Positions 56,932 to 64,000 of a stretch of 64,000 nucleotides of DNA are shown in pieces. The position numbers and the translations under genes were made by a program. The notes under the pieces are model-generated. The model was not told the origin of the DNA, did no database searches, and saw only the letters and a list, made by a program, of their open reading frames with translations. Position 1 is the stretch's first letter, and each line of letters begins with the position of its first letter. This stretch comes from RHKX01 sp963823565. Lineage in GTDB: Bacteria; Actinomycetota; Thermoleophilia; Solirubrobacterales; 70-9. The stretch covers positions 186,001 to 250,000 of the forward strand of contig CAWGLR010000001.1 of the NCBI GenBank assembly GCA_963823565.1. The letters are read 5' to 3'.

Positions 56932-57483
56932 ATGGGCGAGCTGACCTACTCCGCGATCGCCTCCGTCGACGGCTACATCGCCGACGCGGACGGCGACTTC
57001 GGCTGGGCCGCCCCCGACGAGGACGTGCACCGATTCGTCAACGAGCTCGAGCGGCCGATCGGGACCTACCTCTACGGCCGCCGCATGTACGAGACGATGG
57101 CCTACTGGGAGACGGCGTCCGGGCTGCCCGAGCACGAGGCCGACTACGCGGAGATCTGGCGCGGGGCCGACAAGGTCGTCTACTCGCGGACGCTCGCCGA
57201 CGTCTCCACCGCGCGGACGCGGCTCGAGCGGGAGTTCGACCCGGCGGCGGTGCGCGCGCTCAAGGAGGGCTCCGAGCGCGAGCTCAGCGTCGGCGGGGCC
57301 GAGCTCGCAGCCGGGGCCCTGGCCGCGGGGCTCGTCGACGAGGTGCACTTGATCCTGGCGCCGGCCATCGTCGGCGGCGGCACCCGGGCCCTCCCCGACG
57401 GGCTGCGCGCCGACCTCGAGCTGCGGGACGAGCGCCGGTTCGGCAACGGGACGGTCTTCCTGCGGTACCGAGTGGCCGCCTGA
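56932..57483 (+). CDS. dihydrofolate reductase/RibD C-terminal-like protein
   Basis: 183 residues. The start GELTYSAIASVDGYIADADG, then GRRMYETMAYWE and DEVHLILAPAIVGGGTRALP, are signatures of the RibD C-terminal reductase group. Such proteins reduce pterin-like or other N-heterocycles with NADPH; the actual substrate is unknown. ATG 56932 has no strong ribosome site. Divergent from the ATPase. Confidence 0.88.
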   Translation: MGELTYSAIASVDGYIADADGDFGWAAPDEDVHRFVNELERPIGTYLYGRRMYETMAYWETASGLPEHEADYAEIWRGADKVVYSRTLADVSTARTRLEREFDPAAVRALKEGSERELSVGGAELAAGALAAGLVDEVHLILAPAIVGGGTRALPDGLRADLELRDERRFGNGTVFLRYRVAA

Positions 57484-57549
57484 CCGACCGCGACTCACCG
57501 TTCGGAAGTGGGCGAGCGTCGCGTCCTGAGCCCGGCGATACCTCCCCTC

Positions 57550-57555
57550 TAACCT
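57550..57555 (+). promoter_or_regulatory. candidate -10 box of the zincin gene (leaderless)
   Basis: TAACCT, 7 nt before ATG 57563. Confidence 0.4.
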
Positions 57556-57562
57556 GCGTTCG

Positions 57563-58135
57563 ATGAGGGACACCGTCGCCTCCTCGCTGCGAGCGGCCGG
57601 CCTGACCGCCTTCATCGGCGGCCTCGCGTGGCTGCTGCTCGACCCGCCCTCGTGGGCGGGGATCGAGGGCTTCCTGACGATCATCGGCGTCGCCCTCGCC
57701 ATCGTCCTCGTCCTCGCCTGGCTGACGACCCGGGCGATCGGCGAGGAGATGCCCGAGCACGAGTTCCGCCGCCTCGTCGACCGCTCCGACGCACTGGCGA
57801 TGCTGCCGCCGCCCGGCCGCTTCCCGAGCGAGTTCGACGAGCTCGTCATGGAGGCTTTGGACGACCTGCCCGAGGACTTCCAACGCGTTCTCGAGACGGT
57901 CCCCGTCACCGTCTCCAACCGCGGCGCGGAGTTCGGCGCCTACGGCCTCTACGTCGGGGGTACGGTCGCCCGCGACGTCTTCCCCGACCACATCGTCGTC
58001 TACGAGGACACCCTCACCCGCGACTTCGGCCACAACCCGGACCTGCTCCGCGCCCAGGTCGAGCGCACCGTCCGCCACGAGGTCGCCCACCACCTCGGCT
58101 GGGACGAGCCCGGGGTGCGGGCGCTGGGACTTTGA
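57563..58135 (+). CDS. metallopeptidase family (zincin_1) protein with N-terminal membrane helices
   Basis: 190 residues. Two hydrophobic helices (about 10-28 and 34-54) are followed by a minimal zincin domain with the zinc site HEVAHHLGWDE (His172 on). The family is usually short and soluble; here a membrane anchor is added. The preceding part (PEDFQRVLETVPVTVSNRG) is also typical. A membrane-bound protease of unknown substrate. ATG 57563 with TAACCT 7 nt upstream. Confidence 0.85.
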   Translation: MRDTVASSLRAAGLTAFIGGLAWLLLDPPSWAGIEGFLTIIGVALAIVLVLAWLTTRAIGEEMPEHEFRRLVDRSDALAMLPPPGRFPSEFDELVMEALDDLPEDFQRVLETVPVTVSNRGAEFGAYGLYVGGTVARDVFPDHIVVYEDTLTRDFGHNPDLLRAQVERTVRHEVAHHLGWDEPGVRALGL

Positions 58136-58156
58136 GCGTTCCGTCCGACGCTTTGT

Positions 58157-58162
58157 TAGGTT
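58157..58162 (+). promoter_or_regulatory. candidate promoter of gene 58169 (leaderless)
   Basis: TTGAGC (58132-58137), 19 nt, TAGGTT, then 6 nt before ATG. TAGGTT plus its flanks match the trypsin gene box at 36974. Confidence 0.45.
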
Positions 58163-58168
58163 CTGCTC

Positions 58169-58669
58169 ATGAAGCGCGCGGGGGCAATTGCGGCGATTCT
58201 CCTAGCGGGGGTGCTCTTGACGCTCGCACCGTCAGCGGGCTCGGCCAAGCCGGAGGTCGAGCGGGCCTTCTACATCGCGAAGAATGGCGACCGCCAGGAT
58301 GCGAAGGTGAGCCTGTATCTGAGGAACGACCGGGTGCGGCTCGGCTGGCTGGCGAAGACGCTCCGCTGCCACCGCCGGTCGGATTCGAAGAAGGTTCGAT
58401 TCGTCGGCGCGATCGGTCCGGTGAGCTTGAGAAGCGGGAGCTTCTCGGACGTCGTCAGGAACCGCAATCACGTGTACGAGCTCGACGGTCATCGCCGGGA
58501 CGCTTCGACGTTCGTCGGCGAAGGGGAGATCGACATCGCCCATATGGGCGGCAAGGGCGGCCCCTACCAGTGCGACAGCGGCCCGCTGCAGTACACGGCC
58601 ACGCGAGTGACTCGCGAAAAGTACGACGAGTACAACGCCACCTTCGGCGTCAGCCCGAACAAGCCGTAA
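58169..58669 (+). CDS. small secreted protein of unknown function
   Basis: 166 residues. A signal peptide (about 1-25) precedes a charged domain with two cysteines (TLRCHRRSDSKKVRFVGAIG and YQCDSGPLQYTATRV). No family recognised. Codon use is less GC-rich than the flanks. It is monocistronic between the zincin gene and radA (convergent, 12 bp). Confidence 0.72.
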   Translation: MKRAGAIAAILLAGVLLTLAPSAGSAKPEVERAFYIAKNGDRQDAKVSLYLRNDRVRLGWLAKTLRCHRRSDSKKVRFVGAIGPVSLRSGSFSDVVRNRNHVYELDGHRRDASTFVGEGEIDIAHMGGKGGPYQCDSGPLQYTATRVTREKYDEYNATFGVSPNKP

Positions 58670-58681
58670 GCGCCTCGGGCT

Positions 58682-60085
58682 CTAGGCAGCTTCGCGCAGG
58701 CCGCCGCGACCGCGGCGGGCGGAGCCGAGCGCCTGGCGCAGCGTCGAGCTCATCTGCAGGCCGGCGGGGGCGTCGGTGAGCTTCGGGCCGAGCACGGGTC
58801 CGAGGCCGAACTTGACCGCCTCGGCGACGCGGCGCTCGGCGTGGGCGACGTAGCGGAGCTCGCCGGTCAGGCCGACCTCGCCGAAGCAGGCGAGCGGGCG
58901 GCCCTCGGTGTCGCCGAGCGGCTCGCCGCGGTGGGCGGAGGCGACCGCGAGGGCGATGGCCAGGTCGGCTCCCGGCTCGTCGACGCGGACGCCGCCGGCG
59001 ACGTTGACGAAGACGTCGGCGCCGCCGACCTGGACCCCGCCGTGGCGGGCGAGGACGGCGAGGATCATCGCGAGGCGATTGCGGTCGATGCCGTTGGCGA
59101 CCCGGCGCGGCGGCACGACCTCGGTCGGCGCCACGAGCGCCTGGACCTCGACGAGCAGCGGCCTCGTCCCCTCCATCGCGCAGAGCACGACCGAGCCGGC
59201 GGCGGCCGTGGCCTCGCCGACGAAGCGGGCGGATGGGTCCTCGACCTCGACCAGCCCGCCCGAGCGCATCTCGAAGACCCCGACCTCGCTCGTCGCCCCG
59301 AAGCGGTTCTTGAGCGCGCGCAGGGTCCGGTAGGAGCGCTCGCGCTCGCCCTCGAAGAGCAGCACGCAGTCGACGAGGTGCTCGAGCACCCGCGGGCCCG
59401 CCACCGCGCCCTCCTTGGTGACGTGGCCGACGATCACCAGCGCCGTCCCGGTCCGTTTCGCGACCTCCATCAGCGTGTTCGCCGCCTCGCGCACCTGCGC
59501 GACCGACCCGGGGGCGCTCGTCAGCTCGCCGGAGTGAAGCGTCTGGACCGAGTCGACGACGCACGCCTCCGGCGCCTCCGCCTCGATCGCCGCGCAGACC
59601 GAGTCGAGCTCCGTCTCCGCCAGCGCCGGCACCGCCAGCGCCTCCGGGCCGAGACGCTCGGCGCGCATCTTCACCTGCGCCGCCGACTCCTCCCCGGTCA
59701 CGTAGAGGACGTTGCGTCCGGCGGCGACGAGATTGCCGAGCGCCATCGCGGTGATCGTCGACTTGCCGATCCCCGGCGAGCCGCCGAGCAGCACCAGCGA
59801 GCCGGGAACCAGCCCGCCGCCGAGCACGCGGTCGAACTCGCGGATGCCCGTCGGCAGGCGCTCCTCCGGCGGCGCCTCGACGTCGCGCAGCGCCACCGCC
59901 CGCGGCGCCGCGGCCGCGCGCCGGCGCGATCGCGCCTTCCCTCCTCCGCCGGATGAGGGGGCGGCGACCACCACCTCCTCGAGCGTGTTCCACTCGCCGC
60001 AGCCGGGGCACTGCCCCGACCAGGCCAGCGCCTCGTGGCCGCACTCGCGGCAGACGTGTCTGCTCCGGGCCTTCGCCATCGCCAT
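58682..60085 (-). CDS. radA: DNA repair protein RadA (Sms)
   Basis: Branch migration ATPase in recombination. 467 residues from ATG 60085. The N-terminal four-cysteine zinc finger (HVCRECGHEAL, GQCPGCGEWN), Walker A LLGGSPGIGKST, the RadA-specific KNRFGA motif and the C-terminal LonC-like domain (ADLAIALAVASAHRGEP) are all present. ATG 60079 is an alternative. Note that in many actinobacteria radA lies next to disA; here it is 3.4 kb away. Confidence 0.96.
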   Translation of the reverse strand: MAMAKARSRHVCRECGHEALAWSGQCPGCGEWNTLEEVVVAAPSSGGGGKARSRRRAAAAPRAVALRDVEAPPEERLPTGIREFDRVLGGGLVPGSLVLLGGSPGIGKSTITAMALGNLVAAGRNVLYVTGEESAAQVKMRAERLGPEALAVPALAETELDSVCAAIEAEAPEACVVDSVQTLHSGELTSAPGSVAQVREAANTLMEVAKRTGTALVIVGHVTKEGAVAGPRVLEHLVDCVLLFEGERERSYRTLRALKNRFGATSEVGVFEMRSGGLVEVEDPSARFVGEATAAAGSVVLCAMEGTRPLLVEVQALVAPTEVVPPRRVANGIDRNRLAMILAVLARHGGVQVGGADVFVNVAGGVRVDEPGADLAIALAVASAHRGEPLGDTEGRPLACFGEVGLTGELRYVAHAERRVAEAVKFGLGPVLGPKLTDAPAGLQMSSTLRQALGSARRGRGGLREAA

Positions 60086-60186
60086 CGATCCTGGCAAGTC
60101 CGGGGGACGGCATCGCGCCCCCTCTCGTAACCAATTTTTCTCCAGGCCGAAACCCTGGCTTCACATGCGCGCAGCGCCTGCGGAAC

Positions 60187-60615
60187 ATGCTTCGCATCCA
60201 AGGGAGCTACGCAATCGCTGACGGGATTCAGATAGCAAACATCGAGCTGCGTCCCGAGGAGTTCGAGGTCCTCATCAGCGGTCGGCGGGCGGGGCTCACC
60301 GTCCGCGAGTTCCAGCTCTTCTCGGTGCTCGCCGATCACCCGAACCGGGTGATGCAGCGGCCGCAGATATACCGGCTCGTCTGGGGTAACGAGATGCGCA
60401 CGCGTGACCGGTCGGTCGACGTCCTCGTGCGGAAGATCCGCGGCAAGCTCGACGCCTGCGCCCCGGGCTGGACCTTCATACACACCCACTTCGGGGTCGG
60501 CTACCGGTTCCAGCCGCAGCGGATCGACTCCGCCGCCGGCGGCAACGGCTCCGGCGCAGCAGATCTGGGGCGCGCGCGCCCGCCCATCACGCCCTTGGAG
60601 CTCCACGCCGCCTGA
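60187..60615 (+). CDS. stand-alone OmpR/PhoB-type winged-helix DNA-binding protein
   Basis: 142 residues from ATG 60187. It has the C-terminal effector domain of response regulators only: ELRPEEFEVLISGRRAGLTV, REFQLFSVLADHPNRVMQR, then the recognition-helix region TRDRSVDVLVRKIRGKLDA and HFGVGYRF. No receiver domain precedes it, and the extended upst ream frame is a radA shadow. Tail 25 residues Gly/Ala/Pro-rich. How it is controlled is unknown. A 13-bp hairpin follows. Confidence 0.88.
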   Translation: MLRIQGSYAIADGIQIANIELRPEEFEVLISGRRAGLTVREFQLFSVLADHPNRVMQRPQIYRLVWGNEMRTRDRSVDVLVRKIRGKLDACAPGWTFIHTHFGVGYRFQPQRIDSAAGGNGSGAADLGRARPPITPLELHAA

Positions 60616-60640
60616 GCGGCACGCAGCGCTCGGGCGGCGC

Positions 60641-60668
60641 CGGGCCGCCGGCGAGCGCCGGCGGCCCG
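60641..60668. terminator. 13-bp stem hairpin between convergent genes
   Basis: 60641-60653 pairs with 60656-60668, loop AG; lies between the OmpR-type gene and the 60674 gene, so probably ends both transcripts. Confidence 0.6.
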
Positions 60669-60673
60669 AGTTC

Positions 60674-61450
60674 TCACTCGAAGTTGCCGGCGTTCCCCTG
60701 GGCGAGATTGAAGGCGCAGCGGAAGAGGTCCGGCTGCCCGACCGGCTCGCCGCCGCCGAAGCCGCCGTGATCGCCGTTGTCATAGACGGTCACGTAGTGA
60801 AGCGTCTCGGGTGAGGGGTTCGCCGGCATCGGAACCGGATCGGGCTCGCCCGCCCGCGGGTCGCCGCGTGCCTGCTCGCTGACCCCGATCGACCCGGCAG
60901 CACGGCCGCCCGAGGCGGTCGTCGTCAGCGTCGCGCTCATCTCCCGACGGTCGTCGAGGCCGTCCGTGGGGTCGATGTCCAGCGACGCCGTCACCTCGTT
61001 GTCGTCGAGGCGCCCGGCGAGCTTCACGTACGGGGCGGCGCCGATCAGCTGCGCGGCGGTCGGCAAGTATCCGCCGAGGTCGGCGCAGCGCTGGGTCGCG
61101 AAGAAGTAGTCGCTCCTGCCGACCTCGGTGTTGTCGAGCGGATAGGGGTTGGCCATCATGCAGACCGTCCCGATCTGCACGGTCTGCGGCGAGCACCGGT
61201 CCTTGTAGGCCGACGCGCGCTTGCCGCCCAGGCGCTCGGCGCTACGCGCCTTCTTCACCTTCGGGATCACGCTGGCCGGATACATCGCTTCCTTGTCCAG
61301 CCGCAGCAGCCCGTACTTCTTCGGCTTCAGGCTGGGCCCGGGCAGCCGCTGCTTGGCCGCGTTGGACTCGACGGCGATCGCGACCGCCGCGATGCCCAGT
61401 ACGGCGACGGCCGCCACGAGCATCGGTGCGATCCGGCGGATCTCTCTCAT
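60674..61450 (-). CDS. secreted protein with weak lectin/FGE-like C-terminal features
   Basis: 258 residues from ATG 61450, GGAGG ribosome site. A signal peptide (about 7-28) precedes a basic segment and a domain with YFFATQRCADLGGYLPTAAQLIGAA, VYDNGDHGGFGG and FRCAFNLAQG. The YLPTAAQL and FRCAFN segments recall C-type-lectin-like folds of the formylglycine-generating-enzyme type, but the active-site cysteines cannot be judged. Treat as a hypothetical with that hint. The ATG overlaps the stop of the upstream gene (ATGA). It ends at the hairpin region. Confidence 0.78.
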   Translation of the reverse strand: MREIRRIAPMLVAAVAVLGIAAVAIAVESNAAKQRLPGPSLKPKKYGLLRLDKEAMYPASVIPKVKKARSAERLGGKRASAYKDRCSPQTVQIGTVCMMANPYPLDNTEVGRSDYFFATQRCADLGGYLPTAAQLIGAAPYVKLAGRLDDNEVTASLDIDPTDGLDDRREMSATLTTTASGGRAAGSIGVSEQARGDPRAGEPDPVPMPANPSPETLHYVTVYDNGDHGGFGGGEPVGQPDLFRCAFNLAQGNAGNFE

Positions 61451-64000
61451 CGGACGTTCCTCCTTCGGTTCTGGTTTCGAGTGGTGAGCGCCGGGGCGGC
61501 GCGGGCGCGCTGGCCGGCGCCTCCCCCGCCGGTGAGCGAGGCGCCGGCGAGAGCGGCGGCGACGACCGCGACGAGGATCGGAGAGGCGGGCAGACCGCCG
61601 CCCCCGTCGGCTTCGAGCCGCGAGAACGCCTGCGACTCCTCCGGGACCAGCTCCTCCTCCCGCTTCTCCTCGACCTGGAAGACCCGCGCGGGCACGCCGC
61701 CGGGCGGGATCGGGCGACCGACCGGGGGTGGCGGCGGAGGCGGCGGGACGGGCACGCCCGGGGTGACATCGGGCGCCGGGGGAGGCAGGATCGCGACCGG
61801 CGGAGGCGGCGGAGGCGGCGGGGGCGGAGGCGGCGGGGGCGCGGGCTGAGGCGCGGGCGCCGGCGCCGGCGCCGCGACCGGCTGAGCGGGCGGGGGCGGG
61901 GGCGGCTGCGGCTGCGGAGGCGGCGCCGGGCCGGGCTGTCCCGGCGGGGGCGGGGGCGGAGGCGGAACCGGCGGGTCCTCCGGCGGGGGCGGGTTGATCA
62001 ACGGCCGGGTGCCACAGGGGCGCAGCACGCTGCCACGGAGCACCGTGACCTCCTGCGAGTAGGAGAGCCCGCCGGCCCTGACCGTCAGCGTCGTCGTCCC
62101 GGCGTTGAACGGGCACACGAGCCCCGAGGTGTCGTCGGTGACGACCTTGTCCCGCTCGTTGACGAAGGGCTTGCGGAGGTTCGTTGACTCCGGGTCCTGC
62201 TTGACGAAGTCGGCGATGTCGGGGTTTGACGACGTGAACCGGTACTCCGGCGCCATCCGCGCGGAGCAGCCGGCCACCAGGCACGGGTTCGGCGGAAACA
62301 GCGTGTAGGGGTCGCTGCCGGACGGGTCGGGGATTCCCGTTCCCGCCGAGGCCCTCCCCCACCTGTCACCACCCACCGGCCGCCGGCCGAGACCGCGGAA
62401 CAGCGCCGGGCGCGAGCGCTTCAGGAGGACGCCGTCGACCGCCTCGAGCGAGAGGTCTTCGATCACCGGGATCAGGCGAGCGCTCACCGGAGCGCGGTTC
62501 GAGGCGGGGTCGCGGGCGGCGACGTCGATCTCGAGCAGCGCGAAGCCGGCGTCGCCGAAGAGCGCATCGGGGCGCTGGGACCCGACGACGCCCGAGACCG
62601 GCGAGCGGTACCCCAGCGTGCCGAGGCCGTAGCTCGGGATCGTCGTCGCCGCCCCGGCCGGGATCCGCAGCGCGCGGTTCTCCTCGGGCCGGTCGAACAG
62701 ATAGGCGGACGCCCCGCCGTCGACCAGCGCTCGGGCGACCTGCGGGCCGTCGCTCGCGACGTTGAGCGCCGGGGTGAAATTCGGGTTCAGGCTGCGGCTC
62801 CCCATCGCGATCGCCGGGATGCCTTCGGCCTTGGCATCGGCGAGCACGTCACGCAGCCACGGGAGCTGCTGCTCGGGCGGATTCTGGAAGGGATCGGAGG
62901 CCGCGAGCGAGCCGTGTGAGTTGTCGATGACGATCACCCGGGCGGAGCCGCCGTCCGTCCGGACGTCGAAGGCGTAGTGGGTGCGGGCGCCCGCCACCGG
63001 CGCCGCCCCTGAGATGCCGGCCGTGGTGATCCCCGGCGGCGGCGCGCCGCTTCCCAGCGGCGCGGGAAACGATGCGAACGCGCTGCCGAACGCCGCGGTG
63101 CCGTCGGCGGAGACGACGTCGCTCGAGCTCACAGCCGGATAGGTCGGCAGCCCCGAAGCCGACCCGAGGAGCTGCGCATAGCGGGCCGCGTCGGCGAACC
63201 CGAGCCCGTCGGCGACCCGGCCACCGGTGTAGAGGAAGGCGCCGGGGCGGCCCGGCCCGGCCATCGAGGCGACCCGGCGCAGCGTCGAGATCAGGGTCGT
63301 ATCCGGCCCGAGGCCCTGGGGGGCCAGGTCGGCGCAGCTCGTCTCGCACTGCGCGTGGCCCGCGACGGCGAGCCGCACGGGCCCGGCCGGTGTCGCGATC
63401 GGCGCGTCGCTGGCGGCCGGAGGTGCAGCGCCCGCGCCGCCGTAGCGCGCGACCATGGCCGTCTGGACGCGGCCGCGGATCGAGCGACCGGTCGACCCGC
63501 TGGCCGAGGTGCCGCGGCCGGCGGTGTCGGCCTGCCCGCTCCAGCCGCCGACCACCCACCCCTGCCCGCCCGAGTCCAGGAGGAGGTCGAGGACCGGATC
63601 GCTCTTCAGCGGGCGGTCCGGCGTCGAGCCGGAGAAGGCGGTGCGCTGAAGGTCCTCCCACCCGCCGTCGGTCTCGCGCAGCAAGTATCCGTCGCCGGCG
63701 ACCGGGTAGGGCGGCAGGATCGGCGGTGGGATGCTCGGGTCGGGGTCCGGGAGGTCGTCAGCCGGCGGGTAGGCGAGCCCAGGGACGACCGAGACCACGG
63801 CGCGGACCGGCCCGCCGCCGGGGCGAGTGGCCGCCGCGGCGATCACCGTCGAGCCGGGAAGCGGCTGGGAGGCGTACCGCCACGGGTCCCCGGCGGAATC
63901 CCTGACGATGACGACGTCGCGGCCGGCCGCAACCGCGCCGCCATCGGGAAGCGCCGCGACGGCGAAGAGCTGCGCCGCCTGCGGCGCGGTCGCGAGCAGA
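61447..64000 (-). CDS. large secreted protein with phosphoesterase-like region, Pro-rich wall span and C-terminal helix (partial)
   Basis: 851 codons visible; the frame is open to base 64000, so the start lies outside. Visible order: a propeller-like region, a metallophosphoesterase-like core (VRLAVAGHAQC, VIVIDNSHGS, AIAMGSRSLNP) lacking the full metal-binding set, an Ig-like domain (GTTTLTVRAGGLSYSQEV), about 100 residues of mostly Pro and Ala (61690-62000), then a membrane helix (ILVAVVAAALAGASLTG) near the C-terminus. The Pro stretch could span the wall. It overlaps the 60674 gene (ATGA), forming an operon. Confidence 0.82.
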   Translation of the reverse strand, partial: LLATAPQAAQLFAVAALPDGGAVAAGRDVVIVRDSAGDPWRYASQPLPGSTVIAAAATRPGGGPVRAVVSVVPGLAYPPADDLPDPDPSIPPPILPPYPVAGDGYLLRETDGGWEDLQRTAFSGSTPDRPLKSDPVLDLLLDSGGQGWVVGGWSGQADTAGRGTSASGSTGRSIRGRVQTAMVARYGGAGAAPPAASDAPIATPAGPVRLAVAGHAQCETSCADLAPQGLGPDTTLISTLRRVASMAGPGRPGAFLYTGGRVADGLGFADAARYAQLLGSASGLPTYPAVSSSDVVSADGTAAFGSAFASFPAPLGSGAPPPGITTAGISGAAPVAGARTHYAFDVRTDGGSARVIVIDNSHGSLAASDPFQNPPEQQLPWLRDVLADAKAEGIPAIAMGSRSLNPNFTPALNVASDGPQVARALVDGGASAYLFDRPEENRALRIPAGAATTIPSYGLGTLGYRSPVSGVVGSQRPDALFGDAGFALLEIDVAARDPASNRAPVSARLIPVIEDLSLEAVDGVLLKRSRPALFRGLGRRPVGGDRWGRASAGTGIPDPSGSDPYTLFPPNPCLVAGCSARMAPEYRFTSSNPDIADFVKQDPESTNLRKPFVNERDKVVTDDTSGLVCPFNAGTTTLTVRAGGLSYSQEVTVLRGSVLRPCGTRPLINPPPPEDPPVPPPPPPPPGQPGPAPPPQPQPPPPPPAQPVAAPAPAPAPQPAPPPPPPPPPPPPPPVAILPPPAPDVTPGVPVPPPPPPPPVGRPIPPGGVPARVFQVEEKREEELVPEESQAFSRLEADGGGGLPASPILVAVVAAALAGASLTGGGGAGQRARAAPALTTRNQNRRRNVR

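Noticed and set aside
1..64000. CRISPR arrays, insertion sequences, rRNA genes
   Set aside because: No regularly spaced direct repeats, transposase motifs or rRNA-like stretches were noticed.

Overview
The window is high-GC DNA with GTG and ATG starts, dense short-spaced gene pairs and many 4-bp (ATGA/GTGA) overlaps. The gene set points to an actinobacterium: CarD, DisA, a c-di-AMP (ydaO-type) riboswitch in front of an Rpf-like gene, an anti-sigma of the RskA type, and a Spo0H/SigH-like sigma factor in the order cysS-rlmB-sigH. Class Thermoleophilia (Solirubrobacterales-like) is my best guess. That is inference from gene content, not from a search.

Layout. 0-1.3 kb: glycolysis (gap, start of pgk). 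1.6-3 kb: a lower-GC islet with a sigma factor, an overlapping membrane protein and an I36-inhibitor-like gene of unclear start. 3-9.9 kb: ABC-2 exporter, uvrC, a crotonase, a frameshifted cupredoxin lipoprotein, a MaoC hydratase and an SGNH hydrolase pair. 10-13.8 kb: OafA-type acyltransferase with SGNH tail, the Rpf-like wall enzyme under its riboswitch, and an ArsR/AHSA1 pair. 13.8-16.4 kb: two TadE-like pseudopilins plus a membrane-anchored TadG-like/VanY/lytic transglycosylase fusion. 16.6-25.3 kb: small membrane proteins, phosphate transport (PiT + DUF47), wecB, pterin dehydratase, cobalamin-binding protein, rhomboid protease, TMEM175-like channel, and a sigma/anti-sigma pair plus a DUF4383 protein that all carry single-base frameshifts. 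25-36 kb: secreted proteins, an ECF sigma pair, an in-frame PlsC-GpsA fusion, a secreted nuclease, a gene-poor patch with a tRNA-like 3' end, and a 1420-residue subtilase. 36-42 kb: flavoprotein, trypsin-like protease, DUF2294, diguanylate cyclase with a FliA/WhiG-like promoter, beta-propeller. 42-45 kb: sigH, rlmB, cysS. 45-49.6 kb: secreted beta-helix protein, acyltransferase, SRPBCC. 49.7-55.3 kb: acyl-CoA synthetase, ispF, PHP phosphatase, ispD, carD, disA. 55-64 kb: frameshifted DUF2277, AAA ATPase, RibD-like reductase, zincin, radA, orphan OmpR-type DNA-binding protein, and a two-gene secreted operon running off the end.

How it fits together. Envelope building and remodelling dominates: lytic enzymes, acyltransferases, surface propellers, proteases. 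Two nucleotide second messengers are represented: c-di-AMP (DisA as synthase, a ydaO riboswitch as sensor on an Rpf-like gene, a TMEM175-like potassium channel as a possible downstream theme) and c-di-GMP (one GGDEF protein). Many genes have a TANNNT box 6-8 nt before the start codon, which suggests widespread leaderless transcription.

A caution on quality: five genes (cupredoxin, sigma, anti-sigma, DUF4383, DUF2277) each carry exactly one surplus base next to an identical base. This may be assembly error rather than biology. No CRISPR array, transposase, rRNA or intact tRNA was seen.
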